Below are positions 53,558 through 64,000 of a DNA stretch of 64,000 bases, piece by piece. Each line of letters opens with the position of its first letter. Position 1 is the stretch's first letter. Made by a program: the position numbers and the translations under genes. The stretch covers positions 10,656,501-10,720,500 of the forward strand of contig NC_062226.1 in assembly GCF_902686445.1 (NCBI RefSeq), given 5' to 3'. The notes below the pieces were generated by a model, which was not told the DNA's origin, ran no database searches, and saw nothing but the letters and a program-made list of their open reading frames with translations. This DNA comes from Sciurus carolinensis (lineage: Eukaryota; Chordata; Mammalia; Rodentia; Sciuridae).

Positions 53558-56221
53558 ATATACACATACATACATGCTCAGGGTGCAGTTTAAAATGTTC
53601 CTTGCTTCATATTACCTGCAGATTGGCAGTTGAATTTATTATCAATGGATCCCATTGACAATACATAGTTACTGGTGTGATTTTTCATCTGGAGTCACAT
53701 AATGTCTAGTTATTTCTTTTTGTGGTATTAAGTGTTGTATACTGTTTAGATCTGTTAATTATCAGTAGGAATACTTTCAGAGCTGTTATCTTTTGTCTAT
53801 TATTACTGTTCATAAAGGCAGGATAAATAGTTGTTTCTATCCCTTTACCAGTTTTCAGGCAGTGAAGTGGTTTCTACAGTTCCTCCCCACTTTTTCACAT
53901 GTCTGATAATCTTTGGTTGTATGCCAAACATTGTGGAGTTTACCTTATTGAGGATGTTTTGTATTCCTATAAATGTTTTTGAACTTGGTTCTGTTTAGTT
54001 GGAAACAATTTGATTCTTTTGGTTTTTTTGCTTATAAGATTTATTAATCAGGACCAGAGAAGCATTTAGTCTGGGACAAATTAATTATTCTCCTTTAGTG
54101 AGGCATGGCTCCCCACCGTCCCCCATCCATTGCCCCGTGAATCATGAGTGTTTTTCCAATCTAGATGTGAGGAACAGCCACTATTCTTGCCCTTGTGTGA
54201 GTGCTGACACTATTTCTTCTAAATCTCTTAGATTGTTCTTTTCCTACAGGCATGTGCAGACCAGCACTCTCCTGAATACTCCAGGGGGTCATCTGTAGGT
54301 TGCCAGAGTTCCCTGTGCAGCTTATTCCTCTTTGGTACTTTGTCCTTTTAACTCTGGCTATCTTGATTTTGCTTGACCCCATCAGCTGTTTCTTCAACTG
54401 GAAGAATCTGCTGGGGTCCTTCTGGCTTCACCCTCCCAATGTCTGGGTTAGGAAGCTTTATTTAAGTTGTTAGCTGGTTAGGTGGGTCACCGCATTTGTT
54501 TCTTAATCTCTTGGAGACTCCTGTCCTTCATTTCCTGTGTCTAGTGGCTTGAAAACTGAGGCTTCATGTATTTTGTCTGGCTGTTTTTTTTTTTTTTTTT
54601 TTTTTTTCTCTCTCCTTTTTTATGTTCAGATGGGGTGAATCCTCTTTCTTTGTTATTGTACTATGACCCAACACTAAGTAATTTTACTAGACTGTGTCTT
54701 GGTGTTGGATATCCTAGGTCATTATTCTCAGGTACAAGTACCTGTGCTTTTTCAATATGTAGTTTGAAGTCCTTTTTTTTACTTTAAGAGTTTTATTTGT
54801 ATATATTTTTGTATTTTTTCTTGCAATTGTTTTCTTCTTTTGTCTTTCATTCTTCTTCTTTTTTTTTTTTGTCTATCTTTAGTATTTGTCACTTTATTTT
54901 GAATCCTTTATTTTCTCACTACTTTGGCAATTTGCCCCCCCTTTGACTTCAGTTTCTTGTTTGTGTTTTTTTGTTCTTGTGCTTCCTTTAATTTAATTAA
55001 TTATATGAATTTTCTTTTAATTCTCATTATTTCCAGAGTTTATAGCCTCATTTGTACATTTTTATAATTCTGATTTGTTATTCTTCCACATCTTAAATAA
55101 TTTTCTAAATGTATTTTAAGCATTTTGGAAAGATGTTTGCAGTTTTATTTTGTGGCCATGTTTTTCTGGTATGCTTTTATTGTGTGTAGGAATGTGAATG
55201 TGAATCTTACCTGGGTTTTTCTTATTGTAACTATTCATGAGATTTTTACCTTCTTACTGTTTTGTTGTTTATTTATTTACATATAATTAGTTTCCCTGAA
55301 CTTTTAGAAGGAAAACAGGTTAGGTAGCTTTTATATTTCACTGAGCTTTTTCTTCTGTTGTTTTCATGAGTTACTTAAAGTTACTTAATGATTTACTATC
55401 TGGTTTTTCCTGGCTCTGTTCCCTTCTCCCGCTTTTACCTGGACCTTCTCTTTATTCTGTCTGTTGTCTCTGGAATGTTCAATTTTGATTTTACTCCCAG
55501 GGATTTTCCTTCACTATAGGGCCTGTACAAGAAGAGAGTTCTATTCTTGTAAATAAAAGGTTTCAAAAACTATGTGGATATCCTGAAACTTTCTTCTCAG
55601 ATTCTCACTTTTGTCTTGGTATTTTCTTTGGGTATAGAAAACTTATTTGACATTTTCTTTTACAATCTTAAAAATACTTATCATTGTCTTTTGACTACAA
55701 CTGTTTCTGCTGGGATGTCAGCTGTAAGTCATAGTGTTGGTCCTTCAGTTGTAATTTTTCTTTCTCCTTTTTCTTTCTTTTTAGGTACTTCAAAGAGTTT
55801 TCTGTTCATCTTTCATTTTTAGTGGTTTTACTATTGTTTGTCTAGAAATGACTCTTCTTTATTTGTTCTGGTTGAGGTTTGGAGTGTTTCTTGAATCTGG
55901 AATCTGATCTTTGTATTAATTTTGAGTATCCCACCATCATTTATTTAGTTATTTTTTATAACCCTATTCTCTTCTTTTTTTCCTGGATACTGCAATTATA
56001 TAGAGGTTAGACCTATTCACAGTAGTTTATGTATTTCTCATTATCTTATTTCTGTTTTCAAGTCTTATCTCTTTGTGCTTAATTTGGATATTTGATTCTG
56101 ACATATCTTCTAGTTTATTAATTTTTTTTTGTTGACTAGTATAATTTTCTTTTAAATCTGTCAATTGAGTTATTAATTACTTTTCTAGTTCTGAAATTAA
56201 TTTTTCAGCATATTAAATTTT

Positions 56222-56308
56222 TGTTTGTTTTTGTGGTACTGGGGATTGAACCCAGGACTTGGTGCATGCTAGGCAAACAGTCTGTTACTGTGTTAGATCC
56301 CCAGTCCT
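56222..56308 (-). mobile_element. ID SINE, diverged
   Basis: TGTGGTACTGGGGATTGAAC, GCATGCTAGGCAAACAGTCT and GATCCCCAGTCC. The flanks share an AGCAT-TTAAATTT pattern. Confidence 0.88.
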
Positions 56309-56340
56309 AGCATTTTAAATTTTCTGGAAAATTCTTGATT

Positions 56341-57820
56341 CTTTCTTTCTTCCTTCTGTGTCTCCCACCGCTTCCCTTTCATTCCTCCCTTCTTTTATTT
56401 CCTTTCCTTTCCTCCTACAAAAGGACATGATCTCCTTTAGTGGGCCTGTCATAAAGGGTCATGGCTGATACCATCATATCAAAAAACAGGTTTCTAAGAG
56501 AAAAGCATAATACACTTATTTGATCATAGTTTTATGTGACATAGGGACTTTCAGAATGAAGACCTAAAAACCCAGAGTTTTTATGGTTAGGTTTTCAATG
56601 AAGCATGGACAGCCATGTAGGAATATGTTTGGACTAAAAGGGGTATGCTAAGAGACTGAGTGGGAAAGCCCAGCAAGGCCTGTCTCTTGAGTCTGCCTGT
56701 GCAGCATTTCTTCCCAGCAATGTGCAAGACCTCTTCTGAAATGGGTATCTTATGATTTATCAGACTAAGTAGGTCAGAGAATTTCTCTATGTTCAGCTTT
56801 AAAACAGAAAAGTAGGGGAAGATTATGGTAATATTTTTAGGCATTATGTCTTGCTTTGGACAAAAGTTGTACTAGCTTCTATAGGTCTGCCTTAGGGAAG
56901 AGAAATTCTAGTTTCTGTGACTTGGGGCAGAGGAGGGAAGCAGGAGACATGAGTATAGGAGGTCAGGGAGGAACTTTGCTTCTCAGGCCTTCACTTTGGG
57001 ATTTTTTTTTTTTTTTTTTTTTTAAAGCTCTAGTGCACTCACACATACTTCCTCCCTCCCTCTCTCTTTTCTCCCCTCCTTCCCTCTTTCCTTCCCACTT
57101 CAGTATCTGATGCCACTGATTTGAACTCCTTCTGGTTCTCTTTTTATTACTTGTGAGATCCTTTAGTTTTCAGGCCTAGGCCTAGGGTAATATTTTCCTC
57201 CTCTAGAGAGGATTTGTTTCTGACTTTTAGTCTAGTTACATTAGTAATCTCCCACCCCCTTAGCTCATCCTTTCTTCTTCCCAATCAGGGATTTAGAGTA
57301 TGGGCTCAGTCTCTGTGAGGATTTGTATATTTCCTCTTAACTCTTCTCCTGGTGTATAATGTGGTGTCCCAATCCAAAGCCAGAGTTGCTTACTGGAACC
57401 TTATCTCTTTTGTGGGCCCTACAAATATTCTAGTTTTATCCTTTTCCTCCTGTTGTTGGTTTGAAACTGATAAACTTTTAGTTTCTTAGTTGCCTCTTCT
57501 GTAATCAGCCCACATTCTTCGGAGAAACATGACCTCAAATGCTAGAATAAAAAAAAAAAATTTTTTTTTTTGAAGATTCCCTCTTTTCCCGAATCTTGAC
57601 TCTGTGTATTTTATGTGTTTTTAGTCATTCTTTGGTACCTTGAACAAGTTTTTTGTTTTTGTTTTTTTAATCTGTTCTATTTTTTTTCCTGAGAATGAAC
57701 AATGATATAAATCCTAGTTCACCTTCACTGGATCTTTTCAGTGAAAATCCAGCCAGCCTTTAAAAAAAAAAAGAGCCCTATATTCAGTCAGTGGTTTAAG
57801 TTTGTCATAATGTCTCAAAG
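56341..57820. other. Unassigned DNA
   Basis: About 1.5 kb. It has T-runs at 57001-57023 and 57560-57571 and pyrimidine-rich stretches near 56340-56420 and 57045-57100. No exon or repeat can be supported. Confidence 0.4.
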
Positions 57821-57824
57821 CTTA

Positions 57825-57925
57825 ACATTCATTCCATGAGGAAGATGGTGTTATCCCACTTTTCCTTATGAGAATACTAGTGCCTAAATAGGTTAATGGA
57901 ATTGTCTAAGATCCCAACAAAATCT
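57825..57925 (-). mobile_element. MIR SINE fragment
   Basis: GGAAGATGGTGTTATCCCAC, TTTCCTTATGAGAATACTAG and GGAATTGTCTAAGATCCCAA fit reverse MIR core order. Confidence 0.65.
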
Positions 57926-58235
57926 TTTTCCTGAGGCACTAAATAGTCCTGTTCTAGGCCTTCTCTTTCAGACTTTGGACTTGAGGATAGCTAGTACCCT
58001 TTCATTCTATTGTAGGTACACAGGCACTATAAGTGATAGAGAAATAAGGCCAAATAGAATGAGTATCATGTGGGTGTATGTGTGCCATGTAGACCACAGA
58101 AAACTCATAATTAACACTGTATGCCTGAGTAATTGTGTGTGGATCCTCCCACATAACTGGTTGAATTGTGCTAAGCTTTTTCAATGGAAACATTCTTTTC
58201 CTGATATATGCCTGCTTGCCTGCCTGCCTTGCTTC

Positions 58236-58432
58236 CTTGTATTGGGAATTGAACCCAGGGCCTCATGCATGCTAGGCAAGTACTCTAACATAGTGCAATA
58301 TCCCCAGCCCTTTTAAAAATTTTTTGTTTCCGGGTTTCCTTAAGTTGTCTAGGCTGGTCTTGAACTTGCAATCCTCCTGCCTCAGCCTCCCGAGTAGCTG
58401 GGATTACAGGTGTGCAACATCATATCCCCAGT
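58236..58432 (-). mobile_element. B1-ID composite SINE (MEN-type)
   Basis: GGGAATTGAACCCAGGGCCT and AATATCCCCAGCCC (ID half), then AATCCTCCTGCCTCAGCCTC, CGAGTAGCTGGGATTACAGG (B1 half). Confidence 0.9.
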
Positions 58433-60105
58433 ATAATCTTTGATTTCCCAATACTGTACCTATATGTATATAATTTTAAATTGGTACTGTATGATTAACC
58501 ATGGGACTTCTATTAGAATTACAGAAATTATTTTCCATCTTTAAAATAAGAAATCATTTCTAGTCATACATTATACTTTGTTATCTGTTTCCTTTCTGCT
58601 TTGAACCATCATCAGTTTGAAAGGAATTTTTAAAGTACTTTTTGATAGACCTCTAGTGAAGAGAATCTAGTTGGTCTTTTGAGCCTCATACCTGGGGAAT
58701 GGGTGAAGTGTTTATCTACTGGTTCGTGTCAAAGTTTCAGGGTTCTGGGGACATAAAGGTGGGCCAGAGTAGATAATAGGAATAATTAGATGGGGAGTCA
58801 TGGGGAGTTGGTCTCTTGAACCATGTCTGAGAGGCAAAATTAAAATGCAAGAGGAGATCTAGCATTGAGAACCTTCTTGTGGAGAATCTAGAGTAGCATG
58901 GAATGTGATGTGAGGAATGGTTTGCTGCTGGTAGTCTGAGCATGAAGTGGAGAACATGGTGGCATGTAGGAGACTTTCTGGCCTAGACATTTTGAAATAA
59001 TTTCTTAAAATCTATAGTTCATTTCAGTAACCTTCTGTATTATTTAACCTTCCTTAGGTTGTGCTGTCTTAAAAATTAACAGAAGGGGCCTCAGAAATCT
59101 CTGTGGTTGAGAATAGGAGTTTATTACTCTCCCCCAGTACATTTTGGTTATAAATCTGCTATGGGTCAGCTTTGGCTCTCACTCAAGGATCCCATACCCT
59201 TCATCTATGACGTGCCTTTCTCATGGTAGGAGACAGACATGATAGAATTAATTATGTGATGACTTGTAAAGCTTTAGCTATGAATGTGCACAGGTTGCTT
59301 GCATGCACATTTCTTTGGCTATTGCTTTCACAGAGAAGGACACTGTAAGTCATATGTCAACAGACAGGGTATATAATTCTCTTCAGGAGGGAGGAGCAAT
59401 AAGTTGGGCACAAAATTACAGTCAAACATATCTTTCTTTCCAGATGCAAGTTTATATGTAATAAGTGTATAGATTTAGATAAAATGTGCTGTTTCATTGA
59501 TTTTAAGGCACCTCTTTTCTCCCATAGTTGGAAATCATGATGCATCTTACAATAAATGGGATCTTGTAGGCACTGCAAGCCAGGCAGCTATTGTGATGTC
59601 ATTGCCTCAGCATGACGAACTTGGCTGGTAGTCCTAGTGATATGACTGGACACCTGCAACTCCTGGCATTTAAGGACTTTTTGAGAAAGGAATATGAGTC
59701 CTGATTTTCAACCGAATGCTTTTCTGTTGACACCCTCTGATAAAGATCAGCATCTATTATAGAATGGGAATCAGCAGCTTGAGGACAAATCTTGGAGGCA
59801 ATAGTGAAGCTCGCTTTTTTTTGGTTATCCTTAATAGAAGCTGGATCATCTGTGCTCCCACTGGCATAGAGGGTGATATTGTATGGACAAACCTATGTAG
59901 GAAAGTGATTTAGAAGAGATGTTCTTTGAACATGAAGAAATTTTAGAAATATTTCCACTAATTTATCTTGGTTTTTATTTTTTATATATGTACAATAATG
60001 TTATATTAAAAATCTGTTCTAAAGAACTCTTTCAATAAGTATAAGGTAATTTTGATACTGCATAGACTAAGGTGCCTCTTTTTTTTTTTTTCCCTCCTGA
60101 GAGTA
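58433..60105. other. Unassigned DNA, possible old dispersed repeat at 59070-59660
   Basis: 59070-59660 (GGGGCCTCAGAAATCTCTGT, ATGTGATGACTTGTAAAGCT, TGATATGACTGGACACCTGC) has the look of an old dispersed repeat but I cannot name it. The remaining sequence is unique. No coding exon supported. Confidence 0.35.
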
Positions 60106-60107
60106 GG

Positions 60108-61368
60108 TTTTTAAAAATTGGTTCTTTTTAGTTATATATAACATTAGGTTTCATTTTGACATAATTATATAATTTGCTTTAATTCAGTACCCAGTATTTT
60201 GCCTTTCCCTCCCTCTTCCCATTCCCTGTTTTCTCCCCTACTCTACTGATCGTTCTGCTATGTACTTATAGTTCTTTAACTTTCTGGGTCTGACTTATTT
60301 CACTTAGCATGATAGTTTCCAGTTCCATTTAGAAGCAAATCCCACAATTTTATTCTTCTTTATAAATGTTGAGTAATACTCCATTGTGTGTGTGTGTATA
60401 TCACATTTTCTTTAACTAGTCCTCTATTGAAGGGTACTTGGACTGGTTCCATAATCTGGTTATGTGATTTGTGCTGCTATAAACATTGATGTGGCTGCAT
60501 CTCTATAGTATACTGTTTTTAGATTTTATGGATATATACTGAGGAGTGGGATAGCTGGGTCACATGGTGGTTCTATTCCTGGTTTTTTGAGGGCTCTCCA
60601 TACTGTTTTTCAGAGTGGTTGCATAATTTGCATTTCCACCAACAGTTTATGAATGTACCTTTCTCCCCACATCCTCACCAACACTTACTATTATTTGTAT
60701 TCTTGATAATTGCCATTCTGACTAGAGTGAGATGAAATCCCAATGTAGTTTTGATTTTGTATTTCTTTAATTGCTAGAGTTGTTGAACATTTGTTCATAT
60801 ATCCCTTGGCCATTAGTATTTCTTCTTTTGCCTGTTTATTTCTTTTGCCTATTTATTAATTGGATTATATTTGTGTGTTTGTGTGGTTTTTTAATTCTTT
60901 ATATATTCTGAATAGTAATGCCCTGAGGAGCAGGTGGCAAAGATCTTCTCCCTATAGGCTCTCTTTTCACACTCTTAATTTTTTTCTTTGCCATGCAGAA
61001 GCTTTTTAATTTGATGCCATCCCACTGACTGGTTTTTGCTTTTATTTCTTGCACTTTAGGAGTCTTATTAAGGAAGGCGATTCCTGTGCTAATGTGTTGG
61101 AGTGTTGGGCCTACATTTTCTTCTAGTAGTTGCAAAGTTTCTTTTAATATATTTTTTAGTTGTTGATGGACCTTTATTTATTTATATGCAGTGCTGAGAA
61201 TTGAACCCATTGCCTCACACGTGCTAGGCAAGTGCTCTACCACTGAGCTACGACCCCAGCCCCTAATTCCTAGGTTTTTGATTTACCATGAGTTGACTTT
61301 CATGTAGGATGAGAGATAGGGATCCAGTTTCATTCTTCTACATCTGAATATCCAGTTTTCCCAGCACT
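60108..61368 (-). mobile_element. L1 3' end, 5' truncated, older than copy 2
   Basis: 3'UTR with a pyrimidine-rich tract near 60200, then the ORF2 C-terminal region in reverse (TTTCACTTAGCATGATAGTT, TACTCCATTGTGTGTGTG). A readable 78-codon piece at 60899-61135 includes LEENVGPTLQHISTGIAFLN and KLKSFCMAKKKIKSVKREP, which align with the same part of copy 2 ORF2. It resumes after an ID insertion (61150-61262) and ends near 61368 at CCAGTTTTCCCAGCAC. Confidence 0.92.
61150..61262 (-). mobile_element. ID SINE with squirrel-type 3' tail
   Basis: TTAGTTGTTGATGGACCTTT (tail), GCAGTGCTGAGAATTGAACC and GAGCTACGACCCCAGCCCC (body), inside the L1 fragment. Confidence 0.94.
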
Positions 61369-61369
61369 A

Positions 61370-62140
61370 AGTGACCTTTTATTCTCATTGGCATCTTAGA
61401 TTCTATGATATATGGTAACTTGCTTCTTGTATACTTAAGAATATACAAATGGTCAAATGGGACCAAGGTTTCTTTCTGAGGGCTTCCTTATAATACATAC
61501 ATTGTGATTGACTTTTTGAACTAACTTTATTTCTTCTAGTTTTAACTACAATTTATAAAAAATGAGTTAGTAATACGTATGTTCTTGAACTGAAATTTCA
61601 ACCCATTGTTGGGTTCCACATAGTGAACTTTTTTCTCCAAAAGGGGGGTAAACTTTTGAATTTGTTTTCTAATTATTTAATCTTATTTTTGATAGATAGT
61701 AAGAACCTTCTCTTTAAACAAAATGACACTTTATCATAGTACATTAGATATAGATTGGGAGATATACTGGTATCAGAAAAAATGTCAGCTGAAACATATA
61801 AGAACACATCTGGAGGAATATTTTGACATTTCTTTCCTTTACTTTGTGGCCCTGTCCATTTTGAAGCTACCAATGTGCTTTGAATTTAAATTAGATATGT
61901 TGCAAATAAAAATCAATATTATGTAGTCCATTGGCAATTTTTCAAATCTAAAAATCAACTTAACGGCAAGTAGAGTGTATAATTTTTTCACATTGTATTT
62001 AGCAAACAACTATTGAGGTATTGTGCTAGATTTAAAAATGTGGAATACTCCTCTGTTTTCACTGAAATTTCATTCTGTTGTTGGCAAGTGTTTGAAAGTT
62101 TATGGTATTGGTATCTCCACTCTGGATTTAGTGGCATTGT
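61370..62140. other. Unique AT-rich DNA
   Basis: About 770 bp. No gene or repeat supported. Confidence 0.45.
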
Positions 62141-62144
62141 TGTT

Positions 62145-62340
62145 TAAAGGTTAACAGTATATGTTTTGGACTCTGTCTAGATCTGAGTTTAAATCCTGAT
62201 GCTGATCCTTTGTCAATTTCTGCAAGTCACCTCAAGTCTGTAAGCCTGTTTCTTCAATAGGATTGTTGTGAGAACCTAGTTCACGTAGACATTCAGTAAA
62301 TGTTAGCTGAGGCTATATCATATTCATTATTATTACCATA
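62145..62340 (+). mobile_element. MIR SINE
   Basis: TGTTTTGGACTCTGTCTAGA, CTGCAAGTCACCTCAAGTCT, GGATTGTTGTGAGAACCTAG and GTAAATGTTAGCTGAGG fit MIR order. Confidence 0.8.
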
Positions 62341-62495
62341 ATTCTCATCTTTTATTTCATTTTTGTGAAAGAATTTTGATTTTTGTGTTTAATAGACCTG
62401 GCAGGATTCTAGTTGTTTCTGATATTTATTAATCTGTGATATTACACTTTTTTTTTGATGACTCTTACTGAGTTTCTCCTCATAAATATCTCAAA

Positions 62496-62541
62496 CCCAA
62501 ATTTTGCTCCTCCCAAATTTTGCTCCTCCCAAATTTTGCTC
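62496..62541 (+). repeat. Perfect 16-bp minisatellite, about 3 units
   Basis: CCCAAATTTTGCTCCT repeats at 62496, 62512 and 62528; the third copy is 14 bp long. No mismatches among the units, so the duplication is recent. Confidence 0.97.
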
Positions 62542-62564
62542 AATCTGCAGTGTTCCCAACTGTG

Positions 62565-62940
62565 TTCGTCGGCATTTCATCACTGTAACAAAATACTTGA
62601 GGTAATTTATAAAGAGGAGGTGTTTATTTTGTGATCAGTGATTGACATACTGGCCTCACTGTTGTGGGGGCTCTGGTCCATAATTGTTTGACCCCATTGC
62701 TTTTGCCTGTGGCAAGACAGCATATTGTGGTGGCAGTGCACGATGGAGCACAACTGCTCACCTCTTAACCTGGGATAAAAATAAAAAGAGGAAGGGTTCA
62801 ATAATCCCGTTTAGGAGAATGCCCCTAGTGATCTAAAGACTGCTCACAGGGCCCAACCTTTCAAACGTTCTGCCATGTCCCAATAGTGCCACCCTGGGGA
62901 CCAAGCCTTTGCGACATTAAGATGCAAACTATAGCACCAT
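62565..62940 (+). repeat. Dispersed repeat, family not assigned (copy B)
   Basis: Same order of words as copy A at 23500-23885: CTGTAACAAAATACTTGAGG, GAGGAGGTGTTTATTTTGTG, TCCCAATAGTGCCACC, GGGGACCAAGCCTTTGCGAC, ending GCAAACTATAGCA. No coding capacity. Confidence 0.6.
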
Positions 62941-63129
62941 CTTAAAGAGTTTCTCATACCAAAACCTGGGAATTATTCTTTTCCTCCCCCCATCCCTTTC
63001 CTTTCTCTACCCCCTTTCTCTCTTCCTCGTTTACATAGTCATCTTTCACATTTAATTTTATAGTCTTTTCTCAAGTTTGCTAACTTGTTTTCAAGCCTAT
63101 TGCCCTCACCTTCCTTGAAGTCTGTACTT

Positions 63130-63780
63130 CTCATTCAGACTGTTGTGACTACGTAATTTTATGTTATCTTGCCTAATTCCTGTCTGTTTTCCACAGAACA
63201 ACTAGAATTATCTAGTGGATCCTCTTCCCTACTTCCTACTCCTTCGTGTTTAAAACTTCTTAGTGGCTTCCTTTCACACCTAAATAGAGGTCACATAAGA
63301 CCCAGTGTGGGTTGGAATTGGCCCCCTTCTCTAGCCTCTTTTCTTACCAATCTCCCCCTTGTGCTCAGTGAGGAACATACTGGCCTTTTGTTTCTTTTTT
63401 GACCCAAGTGGCTTCCTGCCTCAAGGCTTCCTCTAGTCAGTAGTGCTGTTCCCTCTGCCCAGACCATTTCTGTTTCTCCACTTTTGCTTGTCTGATTCCT
63501 TTGCCTCCTTGAAGTCTGTGTGATAATTCCTTTGGGAAGCCTGTTTCAGCCTCTCAGGCAGGCTGAAGTTGAGTCTGTCAAATGCTTTTATAAAGCATGC
63601 CATGCTTTTTCTTTTTTTGCATTTACTTCCCATTTAATGTCTCCCTTCTCTTAATTTTTGAGAATATGGGACTATGTGTGTTGTTTACTACTCAGAATAC
63701 CCAAAGTTTAGCACAGTTCATGACACATAGTTACTGTACTTAGTAAATGTTTGTGGAAAGGATGAATAAATGAATGAATG
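63130..63780 (+). mobile_element. L2 fragment reaching the 3' end
   Basis: CTTCTTAGTGGCTTCCTTTC, GGCTTCCTCTAGTCAGTAGT, CCCTCTGCCCAGACCATTTC and AGTAAATGTTTGTGGAAAGG, then the terminal (ATGA)n-like words GAATAAATGAATGAATG. Confidence 0.85.
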
Positions 63781-63913
63781 TTATTTGTTTACTGAACTTC
63801 ATGTGCATTAAATTATTGCACATTAGATGGCACAAAGTGAGTTTGTGGCATTAGTTCTTTTCTTTGATCTCTTTTTTTCCCTGTAGGTCCTAAGCATTAA
63901 GAAAGGCCTATCA

Positions 63914-64000
63914 GGGCTGGGGTTGTAGCTCAGTGGTAGAGTGAATGCCTTGCATGTGTGAGGCACTGGATTGGATCCTCAGCACCACATAACAAACAAA
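63914..64000 (+). mobile_element. ID SINE, cut by window end
   Basis: GGGCTGGGGTTGTAGCTCAG, TGGTAGAGTGAATGCCTTGC, GGATCCTCAGCACCACATAA. The tail continues outside the window. Confidence 0.93.

Larger units (their letters stand above)
53276..56340 (-). mobile_element. Probable ancient L1 or HAL1-like 5' region
   Basis: Wording such as GTATGCCAAACATTGTGGAG, GGACCAGAGAAGCATTTAGT, GAATCATGAGTGTTTTTCC and TGTTTCTGCTGGGATGTCAG matches old L1 or HAL1 sequence around ORF1 and its upstream region, as I remember it. Heavily decayed. It contains a (GT)n at 53513-53550, T-runs, and an ID at 56222. Confidence 0.5.

Noticed and set aside
62496..62541. CRISPR-like array
   Set aside because: Units are directly adjacent with no spacers, and this is mammalian nuclear DNA.

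Overview
This is a stretch of nuclear DNA from a rodent of the squirrel family (Sciuridae). The evidence is the SINE set. There are many tRNA-Ala-derived ID elements, and many composite SINEs in which a 7SL-derived B1 half is followed by an ID half (MEN-type), the arrangement known from squirrels. Older mammal-wide repeats (MIR, L2, old L1) form the background. I found no convincing host protein-coding exon, tRNA gene, rRNA gene or CpG-island promoter. The window reads as intergenic or intronic DNA.

Layout. 1-3040: 5' part of a decayed L1 on the minus strand (copy 1). 3.3-13.4 kb: sparse old sequence with ID and MEN insertions, MIR and L2 remnants. 13.45-18.0 kb: a notably repeat-poor block. 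18.5-23.5 kb: SINEs, L2 and an old L1 3'UTR that carries a degenerate ~57-bp tandem array. 23.96-34.56 kb: a nest of insertions. An ancient minus-strand L1 is interrupted by an ERVL/MaLR-type solo LTR, an L1 3'UTR fragment, a 5'-truncated RPL15 retropseudogene and several SINEs. One of those SINEs is split by a young, almost complete L1 (copy 2, 28110-33992). 34.8-44 kb: SINEs, L2, MIR and a plus-strand L1 3' end. 44-56 kb: mostly minus-strand ancient L1. 56-64 kb: unassigned DNA, an old L1 3' end, MIR and L2.

The only protein-coding machinery is retrotransposon. Copy 2 has an intact ORF1 (348 codons). Its ORF2 endonuclease and reverse transcriptase halves are both open but are separated by a single one-base frameshift. 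It has a 5'UTR with a YY1-like site, a G-rich 3'UTR, an A-tail and a perfect 14-bp target-site duplication, so it is a recent insertion. ORF1p and ORF2p normally form the ribonucleoprotein that also mobilises ID and MEN SINEs and makes processed pseudogenes such as the RPL15 copy. The window therefore holds one retrotransposition engine together with its products. Family names are assigned by eye, without a repeat database; exact edges of old repeats are approximate. I did not find a new biological system. The most notable items concern the young L1 (ORF1 coiled-coil duplication, 5'UTR internal repeat, telomere-like 3'UTR tract) and the old tandem array.
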